Shown here: piece after piece, positions 1-7,613 of the stretch
Numbering within the stretch: position 1 is the first letter of the stretch
Layout of the letters: each line of letters starts with the position of its first letter
Assembly (NCBI GenBank): GCA_027008965.1
Contig: JALVDN010000183.1
Span: 1-10,701 of the forward strand
From: Flavobacteriales bacterium
Lineage (GTDB): Bacteria > Bacteroidota > Bacteroidia > Flavobacteriales > Flavobacteriaceae
Direction: 5' to 3'
Length of the DNA: 10,701 nt
Position numbers and translations under genes: made by a program
The notes under the pieces: generated by a model
Database searches by the model: none
The model's input: the letters and a program-made list of their open reading frames with translations, nothing else
What the model was told of the DNA's origin: nothing

Positions 1-2
1 AA

Positions 3-1526
3 CTCCCATATCATTCATGGTTGGCCCTTAGACTTTTATCGGGCGATAAAACCATTGAAGAAGCATTGCTGCACCCCGAAACCTATTTCGGGGTCAAAAA
101 ATTGCCGAAAGATTATCAAGAAAAAATCAAGAACGTTTTTGATAAAATTTTTCAATACAGGAAAGAACATTTGGACCGGTTGTATGATGAAATTGCGGAA
201 CATATCTATCATAAAAGTGCGGAAATCACAGAAAGGATCGTTGTTCAAGATGAGAAATTGATTCGTCGGGGATTTCAACAAAAATTAGACCAGTTGATGA
301 CGCATCCGGTTTACGGATTTCTTATCATGGCCCTTCTTTTGGGTTTGGTTTTATGGATTACCATTGTGGGATCCAACTATCCTTCCGAGTGGCTCAACGA
401 ATTATTGCTGGGTAAAATCTATCCTTGGCTCAGAGAAAATGCTTATTCCCTATTACCCGGTTGGTTGTCCGGGATGTTGATTGACGGAATGTATCTCACT
501 ACGGCTTGGGTAGTTTCGGTGATGCTTCCACCCATGGCCATCTTCTTTCCCTTGTTCACCCTTTTGGAAGATTTCGGATTATTGCCGCGAATTGCTTTTA
601 ATTTGGATAAAGTCTATAAAAAAAGCGGTGCGCACGGAAAACAAGCCCTGACTATGACGATGGGATTCGGATGTAATGCGGCGGCCATAGTTTCCACCAG
701 AATCATTGATAGTCCGCGAGAAAGATTATTAGCCATCATCACGAATAACTTTTCGCTATGTAACGGCCGTTGGCCTACACAAATTTTATTGGCTACCTTG
801 TTTATTGCCCCCTTGGTTCCCGAGGAATGGAGCGGTACGGTAGCGATGTTTGCCGTAGCCGGAATAGCCATGTTGGGTGTTATATTTTCACTTTTAAGTT
901 CCTGGATTTTATCCAAGACACTATTACGTGGTGAAGCATCGGCTTTTTATTTGGAACTTCCGCCTTATCGGATTCCTCAAATTTGGAAAACCATTTATTC
1001 ATCGCTGATTGAAAGAACTTTAATCGTTTTATGGCGCGCTATTGTTTTTGCGGCGCCTGTCGGGCTGGTTATTTGGCTCATCACACATTTGCCAATAGGT
1101 GATTCTACCCTTGCTTCTAATTTGATTGATTGGTTGGATATTCCCGGTGCATGGTTGGGATTGAACGGTATTATTCTTCTGGCCTTCATCATTGGAATTC
1201 CGGCCAATGAAATCATTATTCCTTCGGTTTTGATGTTAATTGTTTTGTACTATGGTGTCAACTTGACAGGAGTGGAACATGGACTTTTGGTTGAACCGGG
1301 TGATGAAGACACCGTTAAAAAACTTCTGGAAATTTCGGGGTGGACCCTTTTAACCGCTATAAACTTTATGTTGTTGAGCTTGTTACATAATCCATGCGGA
1401 ACCACCATTTATACCATCTACAAAGAAACCAAAAGTTTGAAATGGACCACAGTGGCCACATTTTTCCCTCTAATGGTGGGCGTGATGGTATTGGCTTTTA
1501 TTCAAATTCTGATCAGGTTATTTTAA
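3..1526 (+). CDS. feoB: Ferrous iron transporter FeoB, C-terminal part (5' end outside window)
   Basis: FeoB is the inner-membrane GTP-dependent Fe(II) importer. The frame is open to the left edge, so the G domain lies upstream; a TTG at 21 is only an internal codon. Counting residues from that codon, the stretch 1-90 is the charged linker that follows the G domain, and membrane segments run from about 97 to 499. Family hallmarks are visible: GFGCNAAAIVSTRIIDSPRER at about 215-234 (first gate region), SLCNGRWP at 245-252 with the conserved permeation cysteine (C247), and HNPCGTT at 456-462 in the second gate. The usual Pro before the first gate cysteine is Leu here. The visible C-terminus is complete, ending in a hydrophobic helix. 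No feoA or feoC homologue is seen downstream; the next + strand gene starts 49 bp later. Identification is from family motifs and is secure. Confidence 0.96.
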   Translation, partial: LPYHSWLALRLLSGDKTIEEALLHPETYFGVKKLPKDYQEKIKNVFDKIFQYRKEHLDRLYDEIAEHIYHKSAEITERIVVQDEKLIRRGFQQKLDQLMTHPVYGFLIMALLLGLVLWITIVGSNYPSEWLNELLLGKIYPWLRENAYSLLPGWLSGMLIDGMYLTTAWVVSVMLPPMAIFFPLFTLLEDFGLLPRIAFNLDKVYKKSGAHGKQALTMTMGFGCNAAAIVSTRIIDSPRERLLAIITNNFSLCNGRWPTQILLATLFIAPLVPEEWSGTVAMFAVAGIAMLGVIFSLLSSWILSKTLLRGEASAFYLELPPYRIPQIWKTIYSSLIERTLIVLWRAIVFAAPVGLVIWLITHLPIGDSTLASNLIDWLDIPGAWLGLNGIILLAFIIGIPANEIIIPSVLMLIVLYYGVNLTGVEHGLLVEPGDEDTVKKLLEISGWTLLTAINFMLLSLLHNPCGTTIYTIYKETKSLKWTTVATFFPLMVGVMVLAFIQILIRLF

Positions 1527-1575
1527 TAGTATCCGAATTTTTTAATATATTTATACAAACTAAAAAATAACAGTC

Positions 1576-2361
1576 ATGGAACAAATAACTACTTCTTTTT
1601 CGGCAACAGAAGCCCTCAAAAACGGTTGGGAAGTTTTTAAAGCCAATATACTAAAGCATATTATTGTTATCATCGGTGCTTCTTTCATAAGTTTTCTGGT
1701 TTCCATACTTACTAATCCACAACTAAAAACCACTTTATCTGCTTTTGCTTCGGGCAATTTGGAAGAAATCTCAAATCTTTCGGGACAACCCATGGCATCT
1801 CCCAATTTCTTGATGATGTTTGTAAGCTTTATCATCCAAATTTTAATCGGTTTGTTTGTTTATAGCTATTCGGTTGAAGCGGTTAAAAATCCACAAGCGG
1901 GTATCAATGAAATTATAGGAAAATACCTCACCGGAAAGAAAATTTTGAATTATGTTTTAGCTACGATTTTCATTAGCATCATCGCCATGGGATTAACTTT
2001 TATTTTTGTCCCTTTTGCATTTCTTTCCGGAAAATTGATGGGGATTTTGTTATTGATTTATTTTGTTTTTATGATCTATGTTATGATTAGAGTAATGTTT
2101 TTGACTTACTTTATTTTGGAAAATGATGATAATGCCATTGATGCCATTCAACATTCGTGGGTTTATACCAAGAATAAAGTAGGGCAATTGTTTTTGTTGA
2201 TATTGATTTTCTTAGGTTTATCCATATTATCCATTTTTACTTTGGGATTGGCATTTATTATTGTTATTCCGCTTATGTATTTAACAACCGCCGTAGCATA
2301 TTATATGATTAAAGGTGATTGGAACAAAACCAAGGAAGTTACAGAAGAAGTTGTGAGCTAG
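1576..2361 (+). CDS. Six-helix integral membrane protein of unknown function
   Basis: This is a 261-residue protein I cannot assign to a characterised function. A short polar N-terminus (about 1-26) with an FSATEALKNGWEVFKAN stretch precedes roughly six hydrophobic segments (about 27-46, 78-100, 124-148, 153-180, 203-221, 223-244), and the tail is short and charged. The cytoplasmic-looking stretch ENDDNAIDAIQHSWVYTKNK (182-201) resembles the 'A..AI..S...TK' loop of DUF975/YciC-like and glycerophosphodiesterase-membrane-domain proteins; this is a resemblance from memory, not a tested homology. It sits 49 bp after feoB on the same strand and could be co-transcribed with it, though no functional link is evident. 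The ATG at 1576 lacks an obvious Shine-Dalgarno, as is common in Bacteroidota. It ends 4 bp from a convergent gene, leaving no room for a separate terminator. Confidence 0.85.
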   Translation: MEQITTSFSATEALKNGWEVFKANILKHIIVIIGASFISFLVSILTNPQLKTTLSAFASGNLEEISNLSGQPMASPNFLMMFVSFIIQILIGLFVYSYSVEAVKNPQAGINEIIGKYLTGKKILNYVLATIFISIIAMGLTFIFVPFAFLSGKLMGILLLIYFVFMIYVMIRVMFLTYFILENDDNAIDAIQHSWVYTKNKVGQLFLLILIFLGLSILSIFTLGLAFIIVIPLMYLTTAVAYYMIKGDWNKTKEVTEEVVS

Positions 2362-2365
2362 AAAA

Positions 2366-4054
2366 TTACAAAACCTCTTTATTGATATAATCCGCCACAC
2401 GGAAACTGTTGGCATAAATGGTCCATGTGAAGGTTACACTTCCGCCGGTGGGCATAAAACTACCGTCGGTCACATATAGGTTATCCACTTCGTGGGCACG
2501 ACAATATTTATCCAACACGGAATTTTTCGGATCATTTCCGAACCGCATACCTCCAGCTTGTAAATTTTGAGGTGGAGAATTGCTGATATGCGAACTAATG
2601 TCTTTCAAACCCATGGCTTTGAAAACTTGTTCGCTTTTTTCCGCTAAAATTTTACCCACTTTTAACTGATGCGGATGCCCTTCAATGCGGATTTTAGCCA
2701 CGGGCAATCCGTATTTATCCTTATGTTTTGGCGACAAAGAAACAAAACAATCATCATGCGGAAGCCAATCCACAAAAATTTCAAAATTCAAGCGTCGTTG
2801 ACGAGTGAAATAGCGGTGGATTTTTTCTTTCCATTTTTTTCCGTAAATCCATTTATCACCTTCCCATTTTTGTTTCAATGCTTTAGGAACCGGATTGGCA
2901 TGTTCAAAAAGAAAATCCACCGTTCCACCTTTTATTTTCCGGCCGGTTTGCGGGTCTTCCACCTCATAGAAATAATGCATCGTACGGTTGATAAATAGGC
3001 CGGGTTTCATGATTTCACGGGCGGTTTGTTCATCAAAGTCATCCAAATCTATGATACCATAACCCGTTCCACCCGCCGAAAAAATTAAATTTTTTCCGAC
3101 TAATCCGTTATTGTTCGCTATACCATTGGGAAATTCTGGATTTTTACTTAAAAGCATTAACCTTGATGTTTCTATGGCTTGCGCTGCTACTACAAAAACC
3201 TTTCCTTCGGCAAAATATTTTTCTCCACTTGGAATGATAAACCAAGCCTTTTTAATTCTATAGCTCCCATCGGTTTCCAAATGATAAACATGAGCGCCGG
3301 TTTGAACAGTGACATTACCGGTTTTCATGGCTTTATGAATCAGTGAAACCCGGGAACTTCCTTTGGCGTCGGAGGCACAACCGTAACTTCCGCAATAATG
3401 TGAATAATAACAAGATTTTCGATCGCCTTTCGGGGCAGAAAGAATGGCACGTGGCGTCGGGATGATTTCATAACCCGTTATTTTGGCGGCACGGTCAATA
3501 AATGAACTGACGATGTTTTCTTTCAATGGGGGATAAGGAAAGTCAGATGTGGAGCGAGGCTCTTGATATTTATGTTTTACCACTTTGCCCGATACTCCAA
3601 CAATACGTTCTACTTTTTCATAATAAGGTTCCAAATCCTCATAAGTAATAGGCCAATCGACAACATGGGCGCCCGGAATTTCTCCATATTCCGATAGAAG
3701 CCTGAAATCAACGGGTTTCATTCTTTGAAAATAGCCGCTCATCAAATTGGAGGATCCGCCAACCATATTTCCGTTCCAAAAATCCCAACCACTTTCAAAG
3801 GTGGTTTCCGACATCAAATCCCCGAAAGAATCATAGTATTCCAATTCATGAAATTCATCTTTCAAGTTGGGCGTATAGACACTTCTCCTTGTGGCTACCA
3901 ACTCATCCTTCCTAAAATCTTTGGTAAAAAACCACGGGCCTTTCTCCAGCACCAAAACACTATGACCGGCTTTGGCAAGTTCGTAGATGACAGGTCCCGC
4001 TCCGGCACCACTACCCACCACCACTGCATCAAAGCGTCTTTTGAACTTATCCAT
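2366..4054 (-). CDS. GMC-type FAD-dependent oxidoreductase, GDH/gluconate-dehydrogenase-like, with altered catalytic site
   Basis: The 562-residue protein has an N-terminal Rossmann FAD site (VVVGSGAGAG, 11-20, followed by LVLEKG at 34-39), the GMC flavin signature region NMVGGSSNLMSG (96-107), and a GMC C-terminal domain ending FGNDPKNSVLD (505-515) and NLYVTDGSFMPTGGSV (525-540). It resembles the catalytic subunits of FAD-glucose, fructose and gluconate dehydrogenases more than alcohol or choline oxidases. A cysteine group C215-x5-C221-x4-C226 lies where some of those subunits carry a 3Fe-4S cluster. Where the family usually has HxxGT and VNP, this protein reads LQAGG (498-502) and VTFTW (540-544), so the catalytic His and Asn look replaced by Leu and Thr. 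No signal peptide or small-subunit gene is visible. The start codon overlaps the stop of the upstream gene (TGATG), which suggests translational coupling. Substrate unknown. Confidence 0.9.
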   Translation of the reverse strand: MDKFKRRFDAVVVGSGAGAGPVIYELAKAGHSVLVLEKGPWFFTKDFRKDELVATRRSVYTPNLKDEFHELEYYDSFGDLMSETTFESGWDFWNGNMVGGSSNLMSGYFQRMKPVDFRLLSEYGEIPGAHVVDWPITYEDLEPYYEKVERIVGVSGKVVKHKYQEPRSTSDFPYPPLKENIVSSFIDRAAKITGYEIIPTPRAILSAPKGDRKSCYYSHYCGSYGCASDAKGSSRVSLIHKAMKTGNVTVQTGAHVYHLETDGSYRIKKAWFIIPSGEKYFAEGKVFVVAAQAIETSRLMLLSKNPEFPNGIANNNGLVGKNLIFSAGGTGYGIIDLDDFDEQTAREIMKPGLFINRTMHYFYEVEDPQTGRKIKGGTVDFLFEHANPVPKALKQKWEGDKWIYGKKWKEKIHRYFTRQRRLNFEIFVDWLPHDDCFVSLSPKHKDKYGLPVAKIRIEGHPHQLKVGKILAEKSEQVFKAMGLKDISSHISNSPPQNLQAGGMRFGNDPKNSVLDKYCRAHEVDNLYVTDGSFMPTGGSVTFTWTIYANSFRVADYINKEVL

Positions 4055-5961
4055 CAGGGGTTCTTAATGATTTTGAAAGTTATCCTGTTGTTTTCCACAT
4101 CACGTAAGTGAAGCATATAAACTCCGGGAGGAAAAGATTGGAGAGAGAGTTTGTCCGTTGGTTGATGAAGTTCAAACAAAACCCTTCCTGCCAAACCGGT
4201 TAATTTGATTTCATGCAATTCTATTCCGGGTGAAGTTTTTATAAATATTATATCACTTGTAGGGTTGGGATAGATTTGAATTTTATCAGCCAAAATGTTT
4301 TGATCCACAGCCGTGGTTGAAACCGTAAAAGGAAGTGATATAACATTATTATTTTCATCGGTTTCATACATTTCATCATCCGGATCGGCAACAAATAAAA
4401 AGTAGTAATTCCCGTCTGCAACGGAAGGAATGGTCACATTTCCGGATTTAGTAGTGAACGCATTGGGATTGATAGGCCACAATATCCATTGGTTAAGTTC
4501 CGTATCCGACGCATCCAAAATTTGGTCCTGAGAGAAATATACTTTCAACTGATTTTTATCGGTTTTGTAAGAAGTATTATTAACGACCTGTACATTCACT
4601 GATACTACATCTCCCGGGACTCCGGAAGAAGCACTCGATTGTGCATTTTGCAGCGCAAAATCGGGATGCGGATGTGTGGTTCCGCAACGGAAATAATGGC
4701 CCGGGTTATAGTAGTGATCTGCCATCCAGGTATACACTTGTCCTGCATTAGCCCAACGCGATGTTCCCCATTGACACATACCACGGCCGTGTCCGTAACG
4801 GTCATGTCCTTGACAAACGACGTCTTGGATACAAGGCCAGTCGGTTCCGTTTCCCGAATAGCCGTCACCACAATTACAAGCCGTTGTGTTTAAACAATTA
4901 TTTTCAGCTGAGTATTCCGAAAATGCTACCGCACCACCGGCCGTTTCAAGATATTCGCCTTGGGTGGCTTGCTGTGCCTGAATACAACGGGTGGAATAAT
5001 CCGAATCCCAAACTTGTTTACAAGTTGTGCTTGAGATGTCATAATTATTGTTGATGGGATGATATACATAATAGGCTCCATAAGTTCTATAAGGCAAGGT
5101 TCCGGCTTTCAAGGATTCCATATGCCAGCTGGCAATCCATTCGTCATTCAATCCGGTTCTCACATATGATTCCAATGCCATTACCTGAACGTTTGAGCAG
5201 GTATTACAATTGCAATTGATCCCCACACGAATGGTGGAAGGCATACGGTCACATTGGGTTTGACCGGGTCTTCTTTGTGTTTGTATTTGTTCAAATAATT
5301 GTTTAATGTAAACCGGAATTGACTGAAGAGGGCGTGCATATTCCATACGTTGTTGCCTACGGCTTATTTTTTCAAGCTTAAATGCTTTGACGGTGTATGC
5401 TTTGGGAATTCGTTCTTTAACGGTTTTAATCTTATAACCCGGCACATGGAGTTCATAACTTATGGTATCATCTTCCTTATAAATTTGCCAAATATCTTGA
5501 AGTTTTTGTTTTTTCAAAATTAATTTTCCTCCGTAAAAAGGAACGGTTAATTGATGTTTTGGAAGGAAAATTTTCATTTCTCCCGAAAGCGGTTGATAGT
5601 TTTCTGCATCCAAGATATATGATTCGAGGTAAACATCGGGTTTTTCCGTTATCGAAAAAGCTTCGGGTTCCATGAGAAAACCCACATGCATATCGGATTG
5701 AATTTCAAAATGCGTAGAAAGGGATTGGAAACCCGGCGCTACAACATTCAAGTTTATTTTTCCGGATGTGTTTATGCGTAACTTTCCGGTTTCACCGGCT
5801 TTAAAATAGGCGTGTTTCCCATCCTGATGAATTATTTCCACATAAGCATTTTGAACAGGTAAAAACGTATAGATGTTTTCTACTTGAATTTCCAAATCAT
5901 ATTGAGAAAAAAGATTTGAAAAGAAAAAACCGGACAAAAAAAGGAGTATAATTTTTTTCAT
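4054..5961 (-). CDS. Secreted SpoIID/LytB-like protein with CARDB and T9SS C-terminal sorting domains
   Basis: I chose the ATG at 5961 (635 residues) because it begins with a clear signal peptide (MKKIILLFLSG, then FSQ at 18-20); an upstream in-frame ATG at 6000 would put 13 residues before it and overlap the previous gene. Domains in order: a beta-rich region of about 21-110 like a carboxypeptidase-regulatory fold, then less recognisable sequence; a SpoIID/LytB-like domain at about 240-426 with MALESYVRTGLNDEW (261-275), ESLKAGTLPYRTYGAYY (282-298) and GHDRYGHGRGMCQWGTSRWA (385-404); a CARDB-like beta domain (about 440-548) ending ETDENNN; and a Por/T9SS type A sorting domain (about 558-635) with IQIYPNPTSD. 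In sporulating Firmicutes SpoIID is a peptidoglycan lytic transglycosylase; here a wall-related role is inferred. All 13 cysteines fall inside the SpoIID-like region, suggesting disulfides. Expected location is the cell surface or outside the cell. Confidence 0.88.
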   Translation of the reverse strand: MKKIILLFLSGFFFSNLFSQYDLEIQVENIYTFLPVQNAYVEIIHQDGKHAYFKAGETGKLRINTSGKINLNVVAPGFQSLSTHFEIQSDMHVGFLMEPEAFSITEKPDVYLESYILDAENYQPLSGEMKIFLPKHQLTVPFYGGKLILKKQKLQDIWQIYKEDDTISYELHVPGYKIKTVKERIPKAYTVKAFKLEKISRRQQRMEYARPLQSIPVYIKQLFEQIQTQRRPGQTQCDRMPSTIRVGINCNCNTCSNVQVMALESYVRTGLNDEWIASWHMESLKAGTLPYRTYGAYYVYHPINNNYDISSTTCKQVWDSDYSTRCIQAQQATQGEYLETAGGAVAFSEYSAENNCLNTTACNCGDGYSGNGTDWPCIQDVVCQGHDRYGHGRGMCQWGTSRWANAGQVYTWMADHYYNPGHYFRCGTTHPHPDFALQNAQSSASSGVPGDVVSVNVQVVNNTSYKTDKNQLKVYFSQDQILDASDTELNQWILWPINPNAFTTKSGNVTIPSVADGNYYFLFVADPDDEMYETDENNNVISLPFTVSTTAVDQNILADKIQIYPNPTSDIIFIKTSPGIELHEIKLTGLAGRVLFELHQPTDKLSLQSFPPGVYMLHLRDVENNRITFKIIKNP

Positions 5962-5996
5962 GGCAATGGTGTTTTCCAATAAAGTTATGAAAAAAA

Positions 5997-6566
5997 TCAA
6001 TAACCCAATTGACTTGCCACCTCACAAAGCTCATCATACCAATACTTACCGAATTTCCTGATCAGGGCTTCTTTCAAAAAAACATAGACCGGAACATTCA
6101 ATTTTTCACCCAAAGCACATGCAGAATTACAAATTTCCCAACGGTGATAGTTCATGGCTGTAAAATCTTCATATTCGGTGAGTCGGGCGGGATATAAATG
6201 ACATGATTTAGGTTTACGAAAATCCGTTTCCCCGGCTTGCCATGCTTTTTCTATTCCACAAGCCGCAATGCCTTGCTCATCAAAGACAGTATAGGCACAT
6301 TCTTTTCCTTCCACCAAAGGAGTTACTTTATCCCCGTCTGCATCAATCATCCATGCTCCTTGTTTTTCTATGGCACGAATACCTTCGGGGCGGAGAAACG
6401 GTTTTATTTTTTCCAGTTCCTTTTCCAAAATTTTTGTTTCCGCTTCTTCAAGAGGTGCTCCCGAATCGCCTTGTACACAACATTCGCCTTTGCAAGAAAG
6501 CAAATCGCAAACAAATTTCTTTTCCAATATATCTTTTGAAATGATAACCTTTCCTATTTGAATCAT
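5997..6566 (-). CDS. DUF3109 family cysteine-rich protein (YkgJ-like putative metal-binding)
   Basis: The 189-residue soluble protein matches the DUF3109 family common in Bacteroidota by its N-terminal pattern CDLLSCKGECCVQGDSGAPL (C20, C25, C29, C30) and later CHLYPAR (122-128). Nine cysteines are present in all: 20, 25, 29, 30, 90, 103, 122, 146 and 150. Their spacing and the GECC motif recall the YkgJ-type zinc/iron-chelating family, so binding of a metal or Fe-S centre is likely, but no reaction is established for the family that I know of. There is no signal peptide or membrane segment, so it should be cytoplasmic. It starts 16 bp after the FecCD permease gene and ends 35 bp before the secreted SpoIID-like gene. 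The link with an iron-type permease is suggestive only. The ATG at 6566 gives the full family N-terminus. Confidence 0.9.
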   Translation of the reverse strand: MIQIGKVIISKDILEKKFVCDLLSCKGECCVQGDSGAPLEEAETKILEKELEKIKPFLRPEGIRAIEKQGAWMIDADGDKVTPLVEGKECAYTVFDEQGIAACGIEKAWQAGETDFRKPKSCHLYPARLTEYEDFTAMNYHRWEICNSACALGEKLNVPVYVFLKEALIRKFGKYWYDELCEVASQLGY

Positions 6567-6582
6567 TTTGAGGTGATTATGT

Positions 6583-7578
6583 TTATCTTATTCCTTTTAT
6601 TAACAATCTGATCACAAGCGGAGCTCCGATGAGTGCCGTGATACTGTTGACCGGCAAAATCCAATCACTACCCGGCAGTTGGGAAATCATATCGGTCCAA
6701 ATCATCAAAATACTACCCATCAGAAATACGGCCGGCAACAGTATCCGGTGCATTTGTGTGTTAAAAAACATACGGGCCAAGTGCGGAACCACCAAACCCA
6801 CAAATGCAACCGGTCCGGCTATCGCCGTCACGGCACCTGTTAAAATGCCCGTCAGGATGATGATATATAAAGATATTTTCTCCAAAGAAATTCCCATGCT
6901 ACGGGCATAAGACTCGCCGACCAGAAGTTGATTGAGATAACGTATCAAAAAAATCGCCGTCATATACCCGGATACTACTATAAAAAGAAGAATAAATCTT
7001 TCGGCGGTTGTGGTATTTCCCAAGCGTCCCATGGTCCAAAAAGTGTATTGTTGAAGTTGTTCGGCTTGCGAAAAATAAACCAAAACGCTCAAAAGTGCAC
7101 CTGAAAAAGCGCCTATCATCAATCCGGCAATCAATAAAGAAGCGGTTGATTTCAATATTTTGAATAGCATTATATCCATCCACAATATGATCATACTTCC
7201 CAAGCCGGCCGCTATCACAATCCAACCCGGGCTGTCCATATGCCAACCCAACCAAGAACCGCCCAACATCAATAAAGCCACTGCCAAACCCGAACCTCCG
7301 CTTAAACCCAAAACATAAGGCCCTACAATCGGATTTCTGAAAAGGGTTTGCATCAACAGTCCTGCCAGTCCTAAACCCGCTCCTACACCAATGGCCACCA
7401 ATAGCTTCGGCAGGCGATATTGCCAAAGGAGCAAATATTCGGTGGAACCTTGTAAATTTCCGGTTAAAATTTGCCAAAAAGTTTGGTTTTCAATCCACAC
7501 CGAACCCATCCGAAGGTTTAAAAAAACCGACAATAAAAAAACAATGGCCAAGAAAATGAATTTGGCTTTCGTGTTCAT
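6583..7578 (-). CDS. FecCD/BtuC-type ABC transporter permease (iron-siderophore, heme or cobalamin class)
   Basis: The 331-residue polytopic protein has the length and motifs of the FecCD family, which forms the membrane channel of type II ABC importers for ferric siderophores, heme or vitamin B12. Visible hallmarks are YRLPKLLVAIGVGAGLG (54-70), QTLFRNPIVGPYVLGLSGG (77-95), the cytoplasmic coupling-helix region GESYARSMGIS (221-231), AGPVAFVGLVVPHLARM (254-270) and the terminal NSITALIGAPLVIRLL (311-326). About ten hydrophobic segments fit the BtuC fold. The substrate cannot be inferred from the permease. Neither a periplasmic binding protein nor an ATPase gene is adjacent: the neighbours are a GHMP kinase 35 bp upstream and DUF3109 16 bp downstream. 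It must therefore pair with components encoded elsewhere, if functional. No frameshift or missing motif is apparent. Confidence 0.93.
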   Translation of the reverse strand: MNTKAKFIFLAIVFLLSVFLNLRMGSVWIENQTFWQILTGNLQGSTEYLLLWQYRLPKLLVAIGVGAGLGLAGLLMQTLFRNPIVGPYVLGLSGGSGLAVALLMLGGSWLGWHMDSPGWIVIAAGLGSMIILWMDIMLFKILKSTASLLIAGLMIGAFSGALLSVLVYFSQAEQLQQYTFWTMGRLGNTTTAERFILLFIVVSGYMTAIFLIRYLNQLLVGESYARSMGISLEKISLYIIILTGILTGAVTAIAGPVAFVGLVVPHLARMFFNTQMHRILLPAVFLMGSILMIWTDMISQLPGSDWILPVNSITALIGAPLVIRLLIKGIR

Positions 7579-7613
7579 GAAGTTTATTCAAAACCGGAAA
7601 AATAAAATCCCGG

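Noticed and set aside
5962..6000. Longer start (ATG 6000) for the SpoIID-like protein
   Set aside because: It would place 13 residues before a canonical signal peptide and overlap the preceding gene; ATG 5961 is more consistent.
6237..6544. About 100-codon + strand frames antisense to the DUF3109 gene
   Set aside because: They mirror the real gene, whose cysteine motifs and family match are clear.
6899..7477. 192-codon - strand frame inside the FecCD gene
   Set aside because: It is an alternative frame of the permease; the FecCD motifs lie in the other frame across the whole length.
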